DNA of 64,000 bases from Streptomyces luteogriseus (lineage in GTDB: Bacteria; Actinomycetota; Actinomycetes; Streptomycetales; Streptomycetaceae): NCBI RefSeq assembly GCF_014205055.1, contig NZ_JACHMS010000001.1, positions 4,464,001 to 4,528,000 on the forward strand, read 5' to 3'. A model generated the notes under the pieces. It had not been told where the DNA came from. It ran no database searches and was given only the letters and a program-made list of their open reading frames with translations. A program made the position numbers and the translations under genes. Shown piece after piece: positions 1 to 8,504 of this stretch; within the stretch, counting starts at the first letter, position 1; every line of letters starts with the position of its first letter.

Positions 1-594
1 TACCACGTCTATCTCGCGTGGTTCGGACCCGGCATGGTCAAGGTCGGGATCACGGCCGAGGAGCGGGGCTCCGCCCGGCTGCTCGAGCAGGGCGCCGTCT
101 GCTTCAGCTGGCTCGGCGTGGGTCCGCTCATGGCCGCGCGGCGTACGGAGGAGCTGCTCAGGGCGGCCCTGCGGGTACCCGACCGGATTCCGTACGCCGA
201 GAAGCGGGCGGTGCGGGCCGCGCTGCCGGAGACCGCCGCCGACCGGGCCCGTGAGGTCGCCGAGCTGTATGAACGGGCGGTCGCTCTTCCCGCGTGGCCG
301 GAGTCGCTCGTGCGGGAGCCGCTGCGGGTCGTCGATCACGTGGGGGTGTTCGGGCTGGCGGACGTGCCCGTCGCCATCGGCGGCGTGAGCGAGCTCGTCG
401 CCGGGGGTGCGGTCGGCGGGGAGCTGGTCGCGGCCGCCGGGCCCGATCTGCACCTGGCCACCGGCGGCGGGGTCGTCGTGCTCGACACGCGGCTGATGAC
501 CGGATGGGCGCTGGTTCCCGCCACGGGAGACGAACTGACCGTGCCCGTAAGGCAGTTCAAGGAGGCGGCCGGCGTGCAGGACGGCCTGTTCTGA
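1..594 (+). CDS. DUF2797 family protein (5' truncated by window)
   Basis: The reading frame is open from base 1 and ends at TGA 592-594, giving 197 visible residues; the start lies outside the window, so the first ATG at 34 is not the true start. The peptide begins YHVYLAWFGPGMVKVGIT and continues with a conserved alpha/beta-like pattern matching the DUF2797 family as I know it. No catalytic function is established for this family and none is visible here. The next gene begins about 150 bp downstream behind an inverted repeat, so this is probably the last gene of its unit. Confidence 0.7.
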   Translation, partial: YHVYLAWFGPGMVKVGITAEERGSARLLEQGAVCFSWLGVGPLMAARRTEELLRAALRVPDRIPYAEKRAVRAALPETAADRAREVAELYERAVALPAWPESLVREPLRVVDHVGVFGLADVPVAIGGVSELVAGGAVGGELVAAAGPDLHLATGGGVVVLDTRLMTGWALVPATGDELTVPVRQFKEAAGVQDGLF

Positions 595-662
595 CCCGCG
601 CGGCTTGCCACGAGTTCCTGCGCGGTCGTGCCACGCGTTCCAGCGCGGCCTTCCCAGGAGCT

Positions 663-692
663 CCCTGAGAAGCACCTGTGTGTTTCTCAGGG
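663..692. promoter_or_regulatory. Perfect 9-bp inverted repeat upstream of the response regulator
   Basis: CCCTGAGAA (663-671) and TTCTCAGGG (684-692) form a perfect inverted repeat with a 12-nt spacer, 54 bp before the response regulator start. There is no T-run, so a factor-independent terminator is unlikely. An autoregulatory binding site for the OmpR-type regulator is the likelier reading, by inference only. Confidence 0.45.
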
Positions 693-745
693 AAATCACA
701 GGTTGCCGAAAGGGCGCTCTCAGAGGTCCTCGACATCGTGTTCAC

Positions 746-1486
746 ATGACCACGACCTCGCCCCAGGGGCGCACCGAACTGCTCAGGCCGGACGGGAGCC
801 CAGTGCGCGTGCTGGTGGTGGACGACGAGCTGTCGATCACCGAGCTGCTGTCCATGGCCCTGCGGTACGAGGGATGGCAGATCCGGAGCGCCGGTGACGG
901 CACGGGCGCGATCCAGGCCGCCCGCGACTTCCGGCCCGACGCCGTCGTCCTCGACATGATGCTGCCGGACATGGACGGGCTGGCCGTGCTCGGGCGGCTG
1001 CGCCGGGAACTGCCGGATGTGCCGGTGCTGTTCCTCACCGCCAAGGACGCCGTCGAGGACCGGATCGCCGGGCTGACGGCGGGCGGCGACGACTACGTCA
1101 CCAAGCCGTTCAGCCTGGAGGAGGTCGTCGCCCGGCTGCGCGGGCTGATACGCCGCTCCGGTGCCGCCGACCGGCGCTCGGACTCCACGCTGGTCGTCGG
1201 CGACCTCACCCTCGACGAGGACAGCCACGAGGTGACCCGGGCCGGGAACAACATCCACCTGACCGCGACCGAGTTCGAGCTGCTGCGGTTCCTCATGCGC
1301 AACCCCCGCCGCGTGCTCAGCAAGGCCCAGATCCTCGACCGCGTGTGGTCGTACGACTTCGGCGGCCAGGCCAACGTCGTCGAGCTGTACATCTCCTATC
1401 TGCGGCGGAAGATCGACGCCGGGCGCGAACCGATGATCCACACACGCCGCGGCGCCGGGTACCTGATCAAGCCCGCGGCGTCATGA
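746..1486 (+). CDS. OmpR/PhoB-type response regulator
   Basis: A 246-residue two-component response regulator. The receiver domain (about residues 17-130) has the acidic pocket in VLVVDDE, the phosphoacceptor Asp in VVLDMMLPDMDG and the conserved Lys in DDYVTKPF. A winged-helix DNA-binding domain follows (about 150-240), with LTATEFELLRFLMRNP and the terminal RRGAGYLI typical of OmpR regulators. I chose ATG 746; the frame is open further upstream but that extension is not receiver-like. The TGA overlaps the ATG of the sensor kinase (ATGA), so the two are translationally coupled. Target genes are unknown, but the glycosyltransferases downstream suggest a cell-envelope role. Confidence 0.93.
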   Translation: MTTTSPQGRTELLRPDGSPVRVLVVDDELSITELLSMALRYEGWQIRSAGDGTGAIQAARDFRPDAVVLDMMLPDMDGLAVLGRLRRELPDVPVLFLTAKDAVEDRIAGLTAGGDDYVTKPFSLEEVVARLRGLIRRSGAADRRSDSTLVVGDLTLDEDSHEVTRAGNNIHLTATEFELLRFLMRNPRRVLSKAQILDRVWSYDFGGQANVVELYISYLRRKIDAGREPMIHTRRGAGYLIKPAAS

Positions 1487-3090
1487 GCGGACGGCGGCGG
1501 CAGCGGACGCAGCAGCAGGCGGGCGGGCGGCGAAGAGGCAAGCCGCGCACGCTGCGGACGCGGCTCGTCGTCGCGTCCGTGGTGCTGATCGCCGTGGTGT
1601 GTGCGGTGATCGGGACGGTGACGACGCTGGCGCTCAGGTCCCACCTGTACGAGCAGCTGGACGGCCAGGTCGACGCGGCCGCGTCCAGGGCCGCGCAGAG
1701 CCCGCCCCTGGTGCCCGGCGAGGGCGGGGCCGACGGGCTCGCGAAGAACAAGGTGGAAAGCCTCACCGACTTCGTCACGAGGGGGCCGCAGCCGGGCGGT
1801 ACGGTCGCCGCCAAGATCGAGGGCGGCCGGATCACGCAGTCCGTGTACGGCGTCTCCGAGGGCAATTACCAGATGACCTCACGGTCGTTGAACGCCGAGC
1901 AGAGAGCCGCCCTCGCTTCCGTGCCACAGACCGAGGGCCCGCCGCGAACCGTCGACATCCCCGGCCTCGGCGAGTACCGGGTCGAGTACAAGAGCGGTGA
2001 CAAGGGCAGCTATTACGTGGCCATCCCGACCACGGACGTCACCAACACCGTCAACACCCTCATCCTGGTCGAGGTCTGCGTCACCGGCGCCGGTCTCGCC
2101 GCTGCCGGTCTCGCCGGGTTCGTGCTCGTCGGTGTCGCCACCCGCCCCCTGCGCCGCGTAGCCGCCACCGCCACCCGGGTCTCGGAACTGCCCCTGCACA
2201 CCGGCGAGGTGAACCTGAGCGAGCGGGTCCCCGACTCCGAGACCGACCCGCACACCGAGGTCGGCCAGGTCGGCGCCGCGCTCAACCGGATGCTGGACCA
2301 CGTCCACGCGGCGCTGCACGCACGGCAGCAGAGCGAGACCCGCGTCAGACAGTTCGTCGCCGACGCCAGCCACGAGCTGCGCACCCCCCTCTCCTCCATC
2401 CGCGGGTACGCCGAACTCACCCGGCGCGGCGGAGAGCAGGTCGGGCCCGACACCCGGCACGCCCTGGGCCGGATCGAGTCCGAGGCCGGCCGGATGAGCC
2501 TCCTCGTCGAGGATCTGCTGCTGCTCGCCCGGCTCGACGCCGGACGGCCGCTCCAGTTCGAGCAGACCGACCTCGTCCCGCTCGTCGTGGACACCGTCAG
2601 CGACGCCCGTGCGGCCGGCCAGGACCACAACTGGCGGCTCGACCTGCCCGACGAGCCCGCGCTCGTGTCGGCGGACGCGGCCCGGCTGCAACAGGTCCTG
2701 GTCAACCTGCTCGGCAACGCCCGAACCCACACCCCGCCCGGCACGACCGTCACCGCGCGGGTGCAGCGGCGCGACCGGTGGCTGTGCGTGGAGGTGGAGG
2801 ACAACGGGCAGGGCATTCCCGCCGAGTTGCTCCCGCACGTCTTCGAGCGGTTCGCCCGAGGCGACTCCGCGCGCTCCCGCTCCACCGGTTCGACCGGTCT
2901 CGGCCTCGCCATCGTGCAGGCCGTGGCGACCGCGCACGGCGGTTCCGTGACCGTCGACAGCGTGCCAGGGCGGACCGTGTTCACGGTGCACCTGCCCACG
3001 CTGCCGCCCGAGCCGCGGCCGGACATGAGCCGGCAGCCGCACTCACAGGCACACCACAGCGTCACCACACGGGCGCGACAGGGCGCCTGA
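1483..3090 (+). CDS. Membrane sensor histidine kinase
   Basis: A 535-residue partner of the preceding response regulator. Two membrane segments (about residues 27-50 and 185-210) bracket an extracytoplasmic sensor region of about 130 residues. A HAMP linker follows (ATRPLRRVAATATRVSEL), then HisKA with the phosphoacceptor His in FVADASHELRTPLSSIRGY, and HATPase_c with an N box (LVNLLGNARTHTPPG), a G1 box (VEDNGQGIP) and GLGLAIV. Its start overlaps the regulator's stop. The sensed signal cannot be read from the sequence. The gene ends 14 bp before the glycosyltransferase start, so all four genes are probably co-transcribed. Confidence 0.93.
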   Translation: MSGRRRQRTQQQAGGRRRGKPRTLRTRLVVASVVLIAVVCAVIGTVTTLALRSHLYEQLDGQVDAAASRAAQSPPLVPGEGGADGLAKNKVESLTDFVTRGPQPGGTVAAKIEGGRITQSVYGVSEGNYQMTSRSLNAEQRAALASVPQTEGPPRTVDIPGLGEYRVEYKSGDKGSYYVAIPTTDVTNTVNTLILVEVCVTGAGLAAAGLAGFVLVGVATRPLRRVAATATRVSELPLHTGEVNLSERVPDSETDPHTEVGQVGAALNRMLDHVHAALHARQQSETRVRQFVADASHELRTPLSSIRGYAELTRRGGEQVGPDTRHALGRIESEAGRMSLLVEDLLLLARLDAGRPLQFEQTDLVPLVVDTVSDARAAGQDHNWRLDLPDEPALVSADAARLQQVLVNLLGNARTHTPPGTTVTARVQRRDRWLCVEVEDNGQGIPAELLPHVFERFARGDSARSRSTGSTGLGLAIVQAVATAHGGSVTVDSVPGRTVFTVHLPTLPPEPRPDMSRQPHSQAHHSVTTRARQGA

Positions 3091-3094
3091 CGAA

Positions 3095-3117
3095 AGTCGG
3101 TTCCATGCGAACCGACT
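3095..3117 (+). promoter_or_regulatory. Hairpin enclosing the glycosyltransferase start codon
   Basis: AGTCGGTT (3095-3102) and AACCGACT (3110-3117) are perfectly complementary and leave a 7-nt loop that contains the ATG at 3105. No clear Shine-Dalgarno sequence precedes the start. The structure could limit initiation on the mRNA or be the site of a dimeric protein. Confidence 0.4.
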
Positions 3118-4571
3118 CTTCTCCCGGCACCCTGCCGGCGCGGGAGCACCTCCCGGCCGCACCAGCCGGTACGCCTGTCCTGGACGTAGTGATCCCCGTC
3201 TACAACGAGGAGAAGGACCTCCAGCCGTGCGTCCGCAGACTGTACGAGCACCTCGACCGGACGTTCCCGTACGCGTTCCGCATCACGATCGCGGACAACG
3301 CCTCCACGGACACCACCCCGCAGGTGGCCGGGCGGCTGGCGGCTGAGATCCCCGAGGTCACCACCGTCCGCCTGGAACAGAAGGGGCGCGGCCGGGCCCT
3401 GCGGGCCGTCTGGTCGGCATCGGACGCCCCCGTCCTCGCCTACATGGACGTGGACCTGTCCACCGACCTCAACGCCCTGCTCCCGCTGGTGGCGCCGCTG
3501 ATCTCCGGCCACTCGGACCTCGCGATCGGCTCCCGGCTGGCCCGCAGTTCGCGGGTGGTGCGCGGGCCCAAGCGGGAGTTCATCAGCCGGGCCTACAACC
3601 TCATCCTGCGCGGCTCGCTCCAGGCGCGGTTCTCCGACGCCCAGTGCGGCTTCAAGGCGATCCGCAGGGACGTGGCGCAGGTGCTGCTGCCGCTCGTCGA
3701 GGACACCGGCTGGTTCTTCGACACCGAGATGCTGGTGCTCGCCGAGCGTGCCGGGCTGCGGATCCACGAGGTGCCGGTCGACTGGGTCGACGACCCCGAC
3801 TCGACCGTGCACATCGTCAGGACCGCGACCGACGACCTCAAGGGCGTGTGGCGGGTCGGCAGAGCCCTGGCCACCGGCTCGCTGCCGCTGGACCGGATCG
3901 CCCGGCCGTTCGGCGACGACCCGCGCGACCGTGACATCGAGGACGTGCCGAAGGGACTGGCCCGCCAGCTGGTCGGATTCTGCGTGGTCGGCGCCCTGTC
4001 CACCCTCTTCTACCTGCTGCTCTACAGCGGCCTCCGGGTCTTCTCCGGTTCCCAGACCGCCAACGCACTCGCTCTGCTGATCTCGGCGGTCGCCAACACC
4101 GCGGCCAACCGGCGGCTCACCTTCGGGGTGCGCGGGCGCGGCGGGGCCGTACGGCACCAGGCGCAGGGCCTGGTCGTCTTCGGCATCGGACTCGCCCTGA
4201 CCAGCGGCTCGCTCGCGGCACTGAACGCGGCGACCTCCGAGCCCGCGCACTCCACCGAACTGGCCGTCCTCGTCGCGGCCAACCTCGCGGCGACCGTGCT
4301 GCGTTTCCTGCTCTTCCGGGCGTGGGTCTTCCCGGACCGGCGCGAGGACGACTCACCGCCGCCCGCCCCGTACAACACCCCGCCTCACAACACCCCGCCT
4401 CACGACACGGCCCCGTACGACACAGCCCCGTACGACCCGGCCCCGTACGAAGCCGCTCCCTACGTCACCACCTTCCGCGCCGGTGAAGCCGCGGACCGCA
4501 CCTGGCCGGACGCCACCCTGCAACCGCAGCCGGCGCGCCCGCACGACTCCGATTCGAGGGACCTGCGATGA
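3105..4571 (+). CDS. GT2 glycosyltransferase fused to a GtrA-like membrane domain
   Basis: A 488-residue fusion. Residues about 25-270 form a DPM1-like GT2 domain: the nucleotide-binding start LDVVIPVYNEEKDL, the metal-binding DVD in YMDVDLSTDLNAL, and AQCGFKAIRRDVA with the later WFFDTEMLVLAER. Residues about 290-420 form a four-helix GtrA-like domain (GLARQLVGFCVVGALSTL), usually linked to flipping or positioning polyprenyl-linked sugars. The tail (about 425-460) is a Pro/Tyr-rich set of TAPYD-type repeats. It probably makes a polyprenyl-phosphate sugar for the next gene, whose start overlaps this stop (ATGA). A role in wall glycopolymers or protein glycosylation is inferred. Confidence 0.88.
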   Translation: MRTDSSPGTLPAREHLPAAPAGTPVLDVVIPVYNEEKDLQPCVRRLYEHLDRTFPYAFRITIADNASTDTTPQVAGRLAAEIPEVTTVRLEQKGRGRALRAVWSASDAPVLAYMDVDLSTDLNALLPLVAPLISGHSDLAIGSRLARSSRVVRGPKREFISRAYNLILRGSLQARFSDAQCGFKAIRRDVAQVLLPLVEDTGWFFDTEMLVLAERAGLRIHEVPVDWVDDPDSTVHIVRTATDDLKGVWRVGRALATGSLPLDRIARPFGDDPRDRDIEDVPKGLARQLVGFCVVGALSTLFYLLLYSGLRVFSGSQTANALALLISAVANTAANRRLTFGVRGRGGAVRHQAQGLVVFGIGLALTSGSLAALNAATSEPAHSTELAVLVAANLAATVLRFLLFRAWVFPDRREDDSPPPAPYNTPPHNTPPHDTAPYDTAPYDPAPYEAAPYVTTFRAGEAADRTWPDATLQPQPARPHDSDSRDLR

Positions 4572-6763
4572 CCGTCCACTTCGACCAGCCGACCACGGGC
4601 GGAGACGCGGGTCCGGGCAGCCGGACCCGCCCCGCGACGCCCGAACCGGCCCGTGCCTCCGGCGCCACCAAGCGGCCCTTCGTACGACGGCTGTGGCACG
4701 GCCGCCCCGAGGACCCCCGCTGGGCCCGCCCGGCCTTCCTCGCCCTGCTGCTGGTGACGGCCGTCCTCTACCTCTGCAACCTGAGCGCCTCCGGCTACGC
4801 CAACTCCTTCTACTCGGCGGCCGTACAGGCGGGCAGCGAATCCTGGAAGGCGTTCTTCTTCGGCTCGCTCGACGCGGCAAACGCCATCACCGTCGACAAG
4901 CCCCCGGCCGCCCTGTGGCCCATGGCCCTCTCCGTGCGGCTCTTCGGCCTCAGCTCCTGGGCGATCCTCGTGCCCGAGGTCCTCATGGGCGTCGGCACGG
5001 TGGCCGTCGTGTACGCGGCCGTGCGCCGCCGGTTCAGCCCGGCTGCCGGGCTGATAGCGGGCGCCGTGCTCGCGCTCACCCCCGTCGCGGCGCTGATGTT
5101 CCGCTTCAACAACCCCGACGCGATGCTGGCGCTGCTGATGGCGGCGGCCTGCTACTTCGTCGTCCGCGCCCTGGAGGACGGCCGCACCAAGTGGCTCCTG
5201 TGGGCCGGTGCCGCGATCGGCTTGGCCTTCCTCGCGAAGACGCTCCAGGCCTTCCTGATCCTTCCGCCGCTCGCCCTCGTCTACGGCGTCTGCGCCCCCG
5301 TGCCGGTGAAGAAGCGGATCGGCCAACTCGCCGCGGGGCTCGCCGCGATCGTCGTCTCCGGGGGCTGGTGGGTCGCGATCGTCGAACTCTGGCCCGCGTC
5401 CTCCCGCCCGTACATCGGCGGCTCGCAGAACAACAGCTTCCTGGAACTGACCTTCGGCTACAACGGCCTGGGCCGCCTCAACGGCGACGAGACCGGCAGC
5501 GTCGGAGGCGGCGGCGGGGGCGGCAACGGCGGCGGAGCCTGGGGCGAGACCGGCTGGGACCGGCTGTTCGGCTCCTCCATCGGCGGCCAGATCTCCTGGC
5601 TGATCCCGGCCGCGCTGATCCTGCTCGTCGCGGGCCTGGTGGCCACACGCAAGGCCGCCCGGACCTCGGCGACCCGGGGCGCGTTCCTGGTGTGGGGCGG
5701 CGCGCTGCTCACCACCATGCTGGTCTTCAGCTACATGCAGGGCATTTTCCACGAGTACTACACGGTCGCCCTCGCCCCCTACATCGCCCCGCTGGTCGGC
5801 ATGGGCGCGGCGCTGCTCTGGGAGAAGCGGGACAAGGCGTGGGCGTCGCTGACCCTGGCCGCCGCGATGACGGCGACCGCGGCCTGGGGGTACGTCCTGC
5901 TCAACCGCTCCTCCGACTACCTGCCCTGGCTCAAGTGGCTGGTTCTGGTCGGCGGTCTGACGGCGGCCCTCGGCCTGATCTTCGCCGGGCGGCTGGGGCG
6001 CCGGCTGGCCCTTGGAGCGGCCGGGCTGGGCCTCGTCGCCGCGCTGGCCGGTCCGGCGGCGTACACCCTCACCACCGTGAACGAGGGGCACACCGGCTCG
6101 ATCGTCACGGCGGGTCCGGCGGTCGCGGGCGGCCGAGGCGGCCCGGGCGGTGGCGGCATGCCGGGCGGAGGCGGCTTCCCCGGCGGCGGCCAGAACCAGC
6201 AGGGCCAGGGGCCGAACCAGCAGAACGGCACTGGCAACGGCAACGCCCAGGGTCGGCAGGGCAACGGCTTCCCCGGCGGAGGCGGCTTCCCCGGCGGCGG
6301 CCGGAACCAGCAGGGCCAGGGACAAGGCCAGGGCCAGCAGAACGGCGGTCGTACGGAAGGCATGGGCGGCATGGGCGGCGGCGTCGGCGGCCTGCTCAAC
6401 GGCGCCGGCGTCGGCTCCGAGGCCAAGAAGCTGCTGGAGACCGACGCCGATCAGTACACCTGGGCCGCCGCGGCCATCGGTGCGCAGAACGCGGCGAGTT
6501 ACCAGCTGTCCACCGGCGACCCGGTGATGGCCGTCGGCGGCTTCAACGGGACCGACCCGTCCCCGACCCTCGCCCAGTTCAAGCAGTACGTGGCGGACGG
6601 AAGAATCCACTACTTCATCGCCTCGGGAGGCATGGGCGGCGGCAGGGGCGGCAGCGGCGACGGCACCTCCTCCCAGATCACCTCCTGGGTCGAGGCCACC
6701 TTCAAGAAGGTCACGGTCGGTTCGGCCACGTTCTACGACCTCACGCAGAAGGCGAGCAGCTGA
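4568..6763 (+). CDS. GT39/ArnT-like integral membrane glycosyltransferase
   Basis: 731 residues with about eleven predicted membrane segments. An early loop after helix 1 (SAAVQAGSESWKAFFFGSLD, then ITVDKPP) is typical of PMT_2 transferases that use polyprenyl-phosphate sugars on the outer face. The large extracytoplasmic C-terminal part (from about residue 515) holds Gly/Gln-rich low-complexity stretches with PGGGGFPGGG twice, then a folded-looking end region. Translation is coupled to the GT2-GtrA gene by a 4-nt overlap, which supports a donor-synthase/transferase pair. The acceptor is unknown. A strong hairpin follows at 6781. Confidence 0.85.
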   Translation: MTVHFDQPTTGGDAGPGSRTRPATPEPARASGATKRPFVRRLWHGRPEDPRWARPAFLALLLVTAVLYLCNLSASGYANSFYSAAVQAGSESWKAFFFGSLDAANAITVDKPPAALWPMALSVRLFGLSSWAILVPEVLMGVGTVAVVYAAVRRRFSPAAGLIAGAVLALTPVAALMFRFNNPDAMLALLMAAACYFVVRALEDGRTKWLLWAGAAIGLAFLAKTLQAFLILPPLALVYGVCAPVPVKKRIGQLAAGLAAIVVSGGWWVAIVELWPASSRPYIGGSQNNSFLELTFGYNGLGRLNGDETGSVGGGGGGGNGGGAWGETGWDRLFGSSIGGQISWLIPAALILLVAGLVATRKAARTSATRGAFLVWGGALLTTMLVFSYMQGIFHEYYTVALAPYIAPLVGMGAALLWEKRDKAWASLTLAAAMTATAAWGYVLLNRSSDYLPWLKWLVLVGGLTAALGLIFAGRLGRRLALGAAGLGLVAALAGPAAYTLTTVNEGHTGSIVTAGPAVAGGRGGPGGGGMPGGGGFPGGGQNQQGQGPNQQNGTGNGNAQGRQGNGFPGGGGFPGGGRNQQGQGQGQGQQNGGRTEGMGGMGGGVGGLLNGAGVGSEAKKLLETDADQYTWAAAAIGAQNAASYQLSTGDPVMAVGGFNGTDPSPTLAQFKQYVADGRIHYFIASGGMGGGRGGSGDGTSSQITSWVEATFKKVTVGSATFYDLTQKASS

Positions 6764-6780
6764 CACGTCCCTGACCAGGC

Positions 6781-6811
6781 GAAGGGCGGTGGCCGAAAGC
6801 CACCGCCCTTC
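6781..6811 (+). terminator. Terminator hairpin after the glycosyltransferase operon
   Basis: GAAGGGCGGTGGC (6781-6793) pairs perfectly with GCCACCGCCCTTC (6799-6811) around a 5-nt CGAAA loop, 18 bp after the stop. This fits the stem-loop terminators typical of streptomycetes, which often lack long T-tracts. Confidence 0.85.
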
Positions 6812-6832
6812 GCCGTCCCCGCCGAAACTCCG

Positions 6833-6867
6833 TTGTACGCCGTATAGGAGCTGTTCTACGGTGTACA
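6833..6867 (+). promoter_or_regulatory. MFS promoter overlapped by a TetR-type operator
   Basis: TTGTAC (6833-6838) and TACGGT (6857-6862), 18 nt apart, look like -35 and -10 elements, with the -10 ending 7 nt before ATG 6870. An inverted repeat, TGTACGCCGTA (6834-6844) and TACGGTGTACA (6857-6867), 10 of 11 positions symmetric with a 12-nt spacer, covers both elements. Repression by the TetR regulator encoded at 8505 is the natural inference. Confidence 0.75.
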
Positions 6868-6869
6868 GC

Positions 6870-8366
6870 ATGACGACGTCCCCCCAGGAAACGGCCCTGC
6901 CGCACACCGCACCGGGCGGCCACCCCCAGCGCTGGCTGATCCTCGGTGTCATCTGTCTCGCGCAGCTCACCGTGCTGCTCGACAACACGATCCTCAACGT
7001 GGCCATCCCCTCGCTCACCCGCGAGATGGACGCCTCGACCGCCGACGTCCAGTGGATGATGAACGCGTACGCGCTGGTGCAGTCCGGCCTGCTGCTCACC
7101 GCCGGGAACGCCGCCGACCGCTACGGCCGCAAGCTGCTGCTGATGTCCGGCCTCGCGATCTTCGGCCTGGGCTCGCTCGCGGCCGGACTGTCCGAGAGCC
7201 CGGGCCAGCTGATCGCGGCCCGGGCGGGCATGGGCGTCGGCGGCGCGCTGCTGATGACCACGATCCTCGCCGTGGTCGTGCAGATCTTCGACGAACAGGA
7301 GCGCGTGAAGGCCATCGCGCTGTGGTCGACGGTCAGTTCGCTCGGGTTCGCCGCCGGCCCGCTGATCGGCGGCGTGATGCTGAACCACTTCTGGTGGGGC
7401 GCGATCTTCCTGATCAACATTCCGGTCGCCCTGCTCGGCCTGGTCGCGGTCGCCGCCCTGGTGCCGGAGTCCAGGCACAAGGCCGGGGACCGGCCCGACC
7501 TGGTCGGCGCCGTGCTGTCGACCATCGGCATGACGGCCGTGGTGTACGCGATCATCACCGGGCCCGAGCACGGCTGGACCTCCGCGCAGGTGCTGGTCTC
7601 GGCGCTGATCGGCGTGGTCGTGCTCGGTCTGTTCGTGCTGTGGGAGCTGCGGACCGAGCACCCGATGCTCGACATGCACTTCTTCCGCAACCAGAAGTTC
7701 GTGGGCGCGGTCGCGGGCACGATCCTCGTGGCGTTCGGTATGACGGGGTCGCTGTTCCTGCTCACGCAGCACCTCCAGTTCGTGCTCGGGTACGAGCCGC
7801 TGGACGCCGGGCTGCGGACGGCGCCGCTGGCGCTGACCGTCGTCGCGCTCAACTTCACGGGGGTCGGGGCGAAGGTGGTGCTGAAGGCGGGGACGCCGGC
7901 GGCGATCGCGCTCGGCATGACGCTGGTGTCCGCCGGGCTCGCGGCGATCGCGCTGCTCGGGGGGCACGGGTACGGCGGCATGCTGCTCGGGCTGATCGTG
8001 ATGGGCGCGGGTGTGGCCCTGTCCATGCCGGCGATGGCCAACGCGATCATGGGCGCGATACCGCCGGAGAAGGCGGGTGTGGGAGCGGGGATCAACGGAA
8101 CGCTGGCGGAGTTCGGCAACGGGCTGGGCGTCGCCGTCCTCGGCGCCGTGCTCAACTCCCGGTTCGCGTCGCTGGTGGCCGTGTCCGCGGCGTCCTTGCC
8201 GGCGGCGCTGGCGGCGGCCGACTCGGCCGAGGAGAAGGCCAGGATCTCCGACGCGTTCGCCTCCGGGCTGGAGACCAGTCAGCTGGTGGGCGCGGTTGCC
8301 GTGCTGGCCGGTGGACTGGTCGCGGCGGCGTTGCTTCGGCGTGCTGAGCGGGCAGAGTCTGCCTAG
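6870..8366 (+). CDS. MFS drug exporter, DHA2-like (14 TM)
   Basis: 498 residues. It has motif A-like NAADRYGRKLLLMSGL between helices 2 and 3, motif D-like LDNTILNVAIPSL in helix 1 and motif C-like GFAAGPLIGGVML in helix 5, the usual signature of proton-driven DHA2 exporters. The frame is open upstream, but ATG 6870 is chosen because the preceding peptide is not helical and a promoter with operator sits directly before it. No Shine-Dalgarno is seen, so the mRNA is probably leaderless. The substrate is unknown; pairing with a TetR regulator suggests induction by a toxic compound or own metabolite. Confidence 0.9.
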   Translation: MTTSPQETALPHTAPGGHPQRWLILGVICLAQLTVLLDNTILNVAIPSLTREMDASTADVQWMMNAYALVQSGLLLTAGNAADRYGRKLLLMSGLAIFGLGSLAAGLSESPGQLIAARAGMGVGGALLMTTILAVVVQIFDEQERVKAIALWSTVSSLGFAAGPLIGGVMLNHFWWGAIFLINIPVALLGLVAVAALVPESRHKAGDRPDLVGAVLSTIGMTAVVYAIITGPEHGWTSAQVLVSALIGVVVLGLFVLWELRTEHPMLDMHFFRNQKFVGAVAGTILVAFGMTGSLFLLTQHLQFVLGYEPLDAGLRTAPLALTVVALNFTGVGAKVVLKAGTPAAIALGMTLVSAGLAAIALLGGHGYGGMLLGLIVMGAGVALSMPAMANAIMGAIPPEKAGVGAGINGTLAEFGNGLGVAVLGAVLNSRFASLVAVSAASLPAALAAADSAEEKARISDAFASGLETSQLVGAVAVLAGGLVAAALLRRAERAESA

Positions 8367-8383
8367 GGGATCGGGCGGCCGGG

Positions 8384-8442
8384 GCGGTGGGCGGCCGCGG
8401 GTTGTGGCTGCTCGCGCCCCCGCGGCGGAGCCGCGCGATGAC
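8384..8442. repeat. GC-rich streptomycete intergenic repeat remnant
   Basis: The 138-bp gap between the MFS and tetR genes contains a G-rich stretch followed by GGTTGTGGCTGCTCGCGC and a short hairpin CGCGGCGGAGCCGCG. It resembles a degraded copy of common Streptomyces intergenic repeats as I remember them. It may also act as a weak terminator for the MFS gene. Confidence 0.35.
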
Positions 8443-8504
8443 ACTGCCCAGCGCCCCGAGGGCGCCTGGCATGATCGGCAGCAAGAGGTCGAGGAAGGTG
8501 CGCC

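Noticed and set aside
2013..4250. 745-residue minus-strand frame over the kinase and glycosyltransferase genes
   Set aside because: It is a shadow frame opposite two well-supported genes, with no domain of its own.
4460..7099. 879-residue minus-strand frame
   Set aside because: It is a high-GC shadow of the GT39-like gene; the plus strand has clear membrane and family motifs and the minus product is low-complexity.
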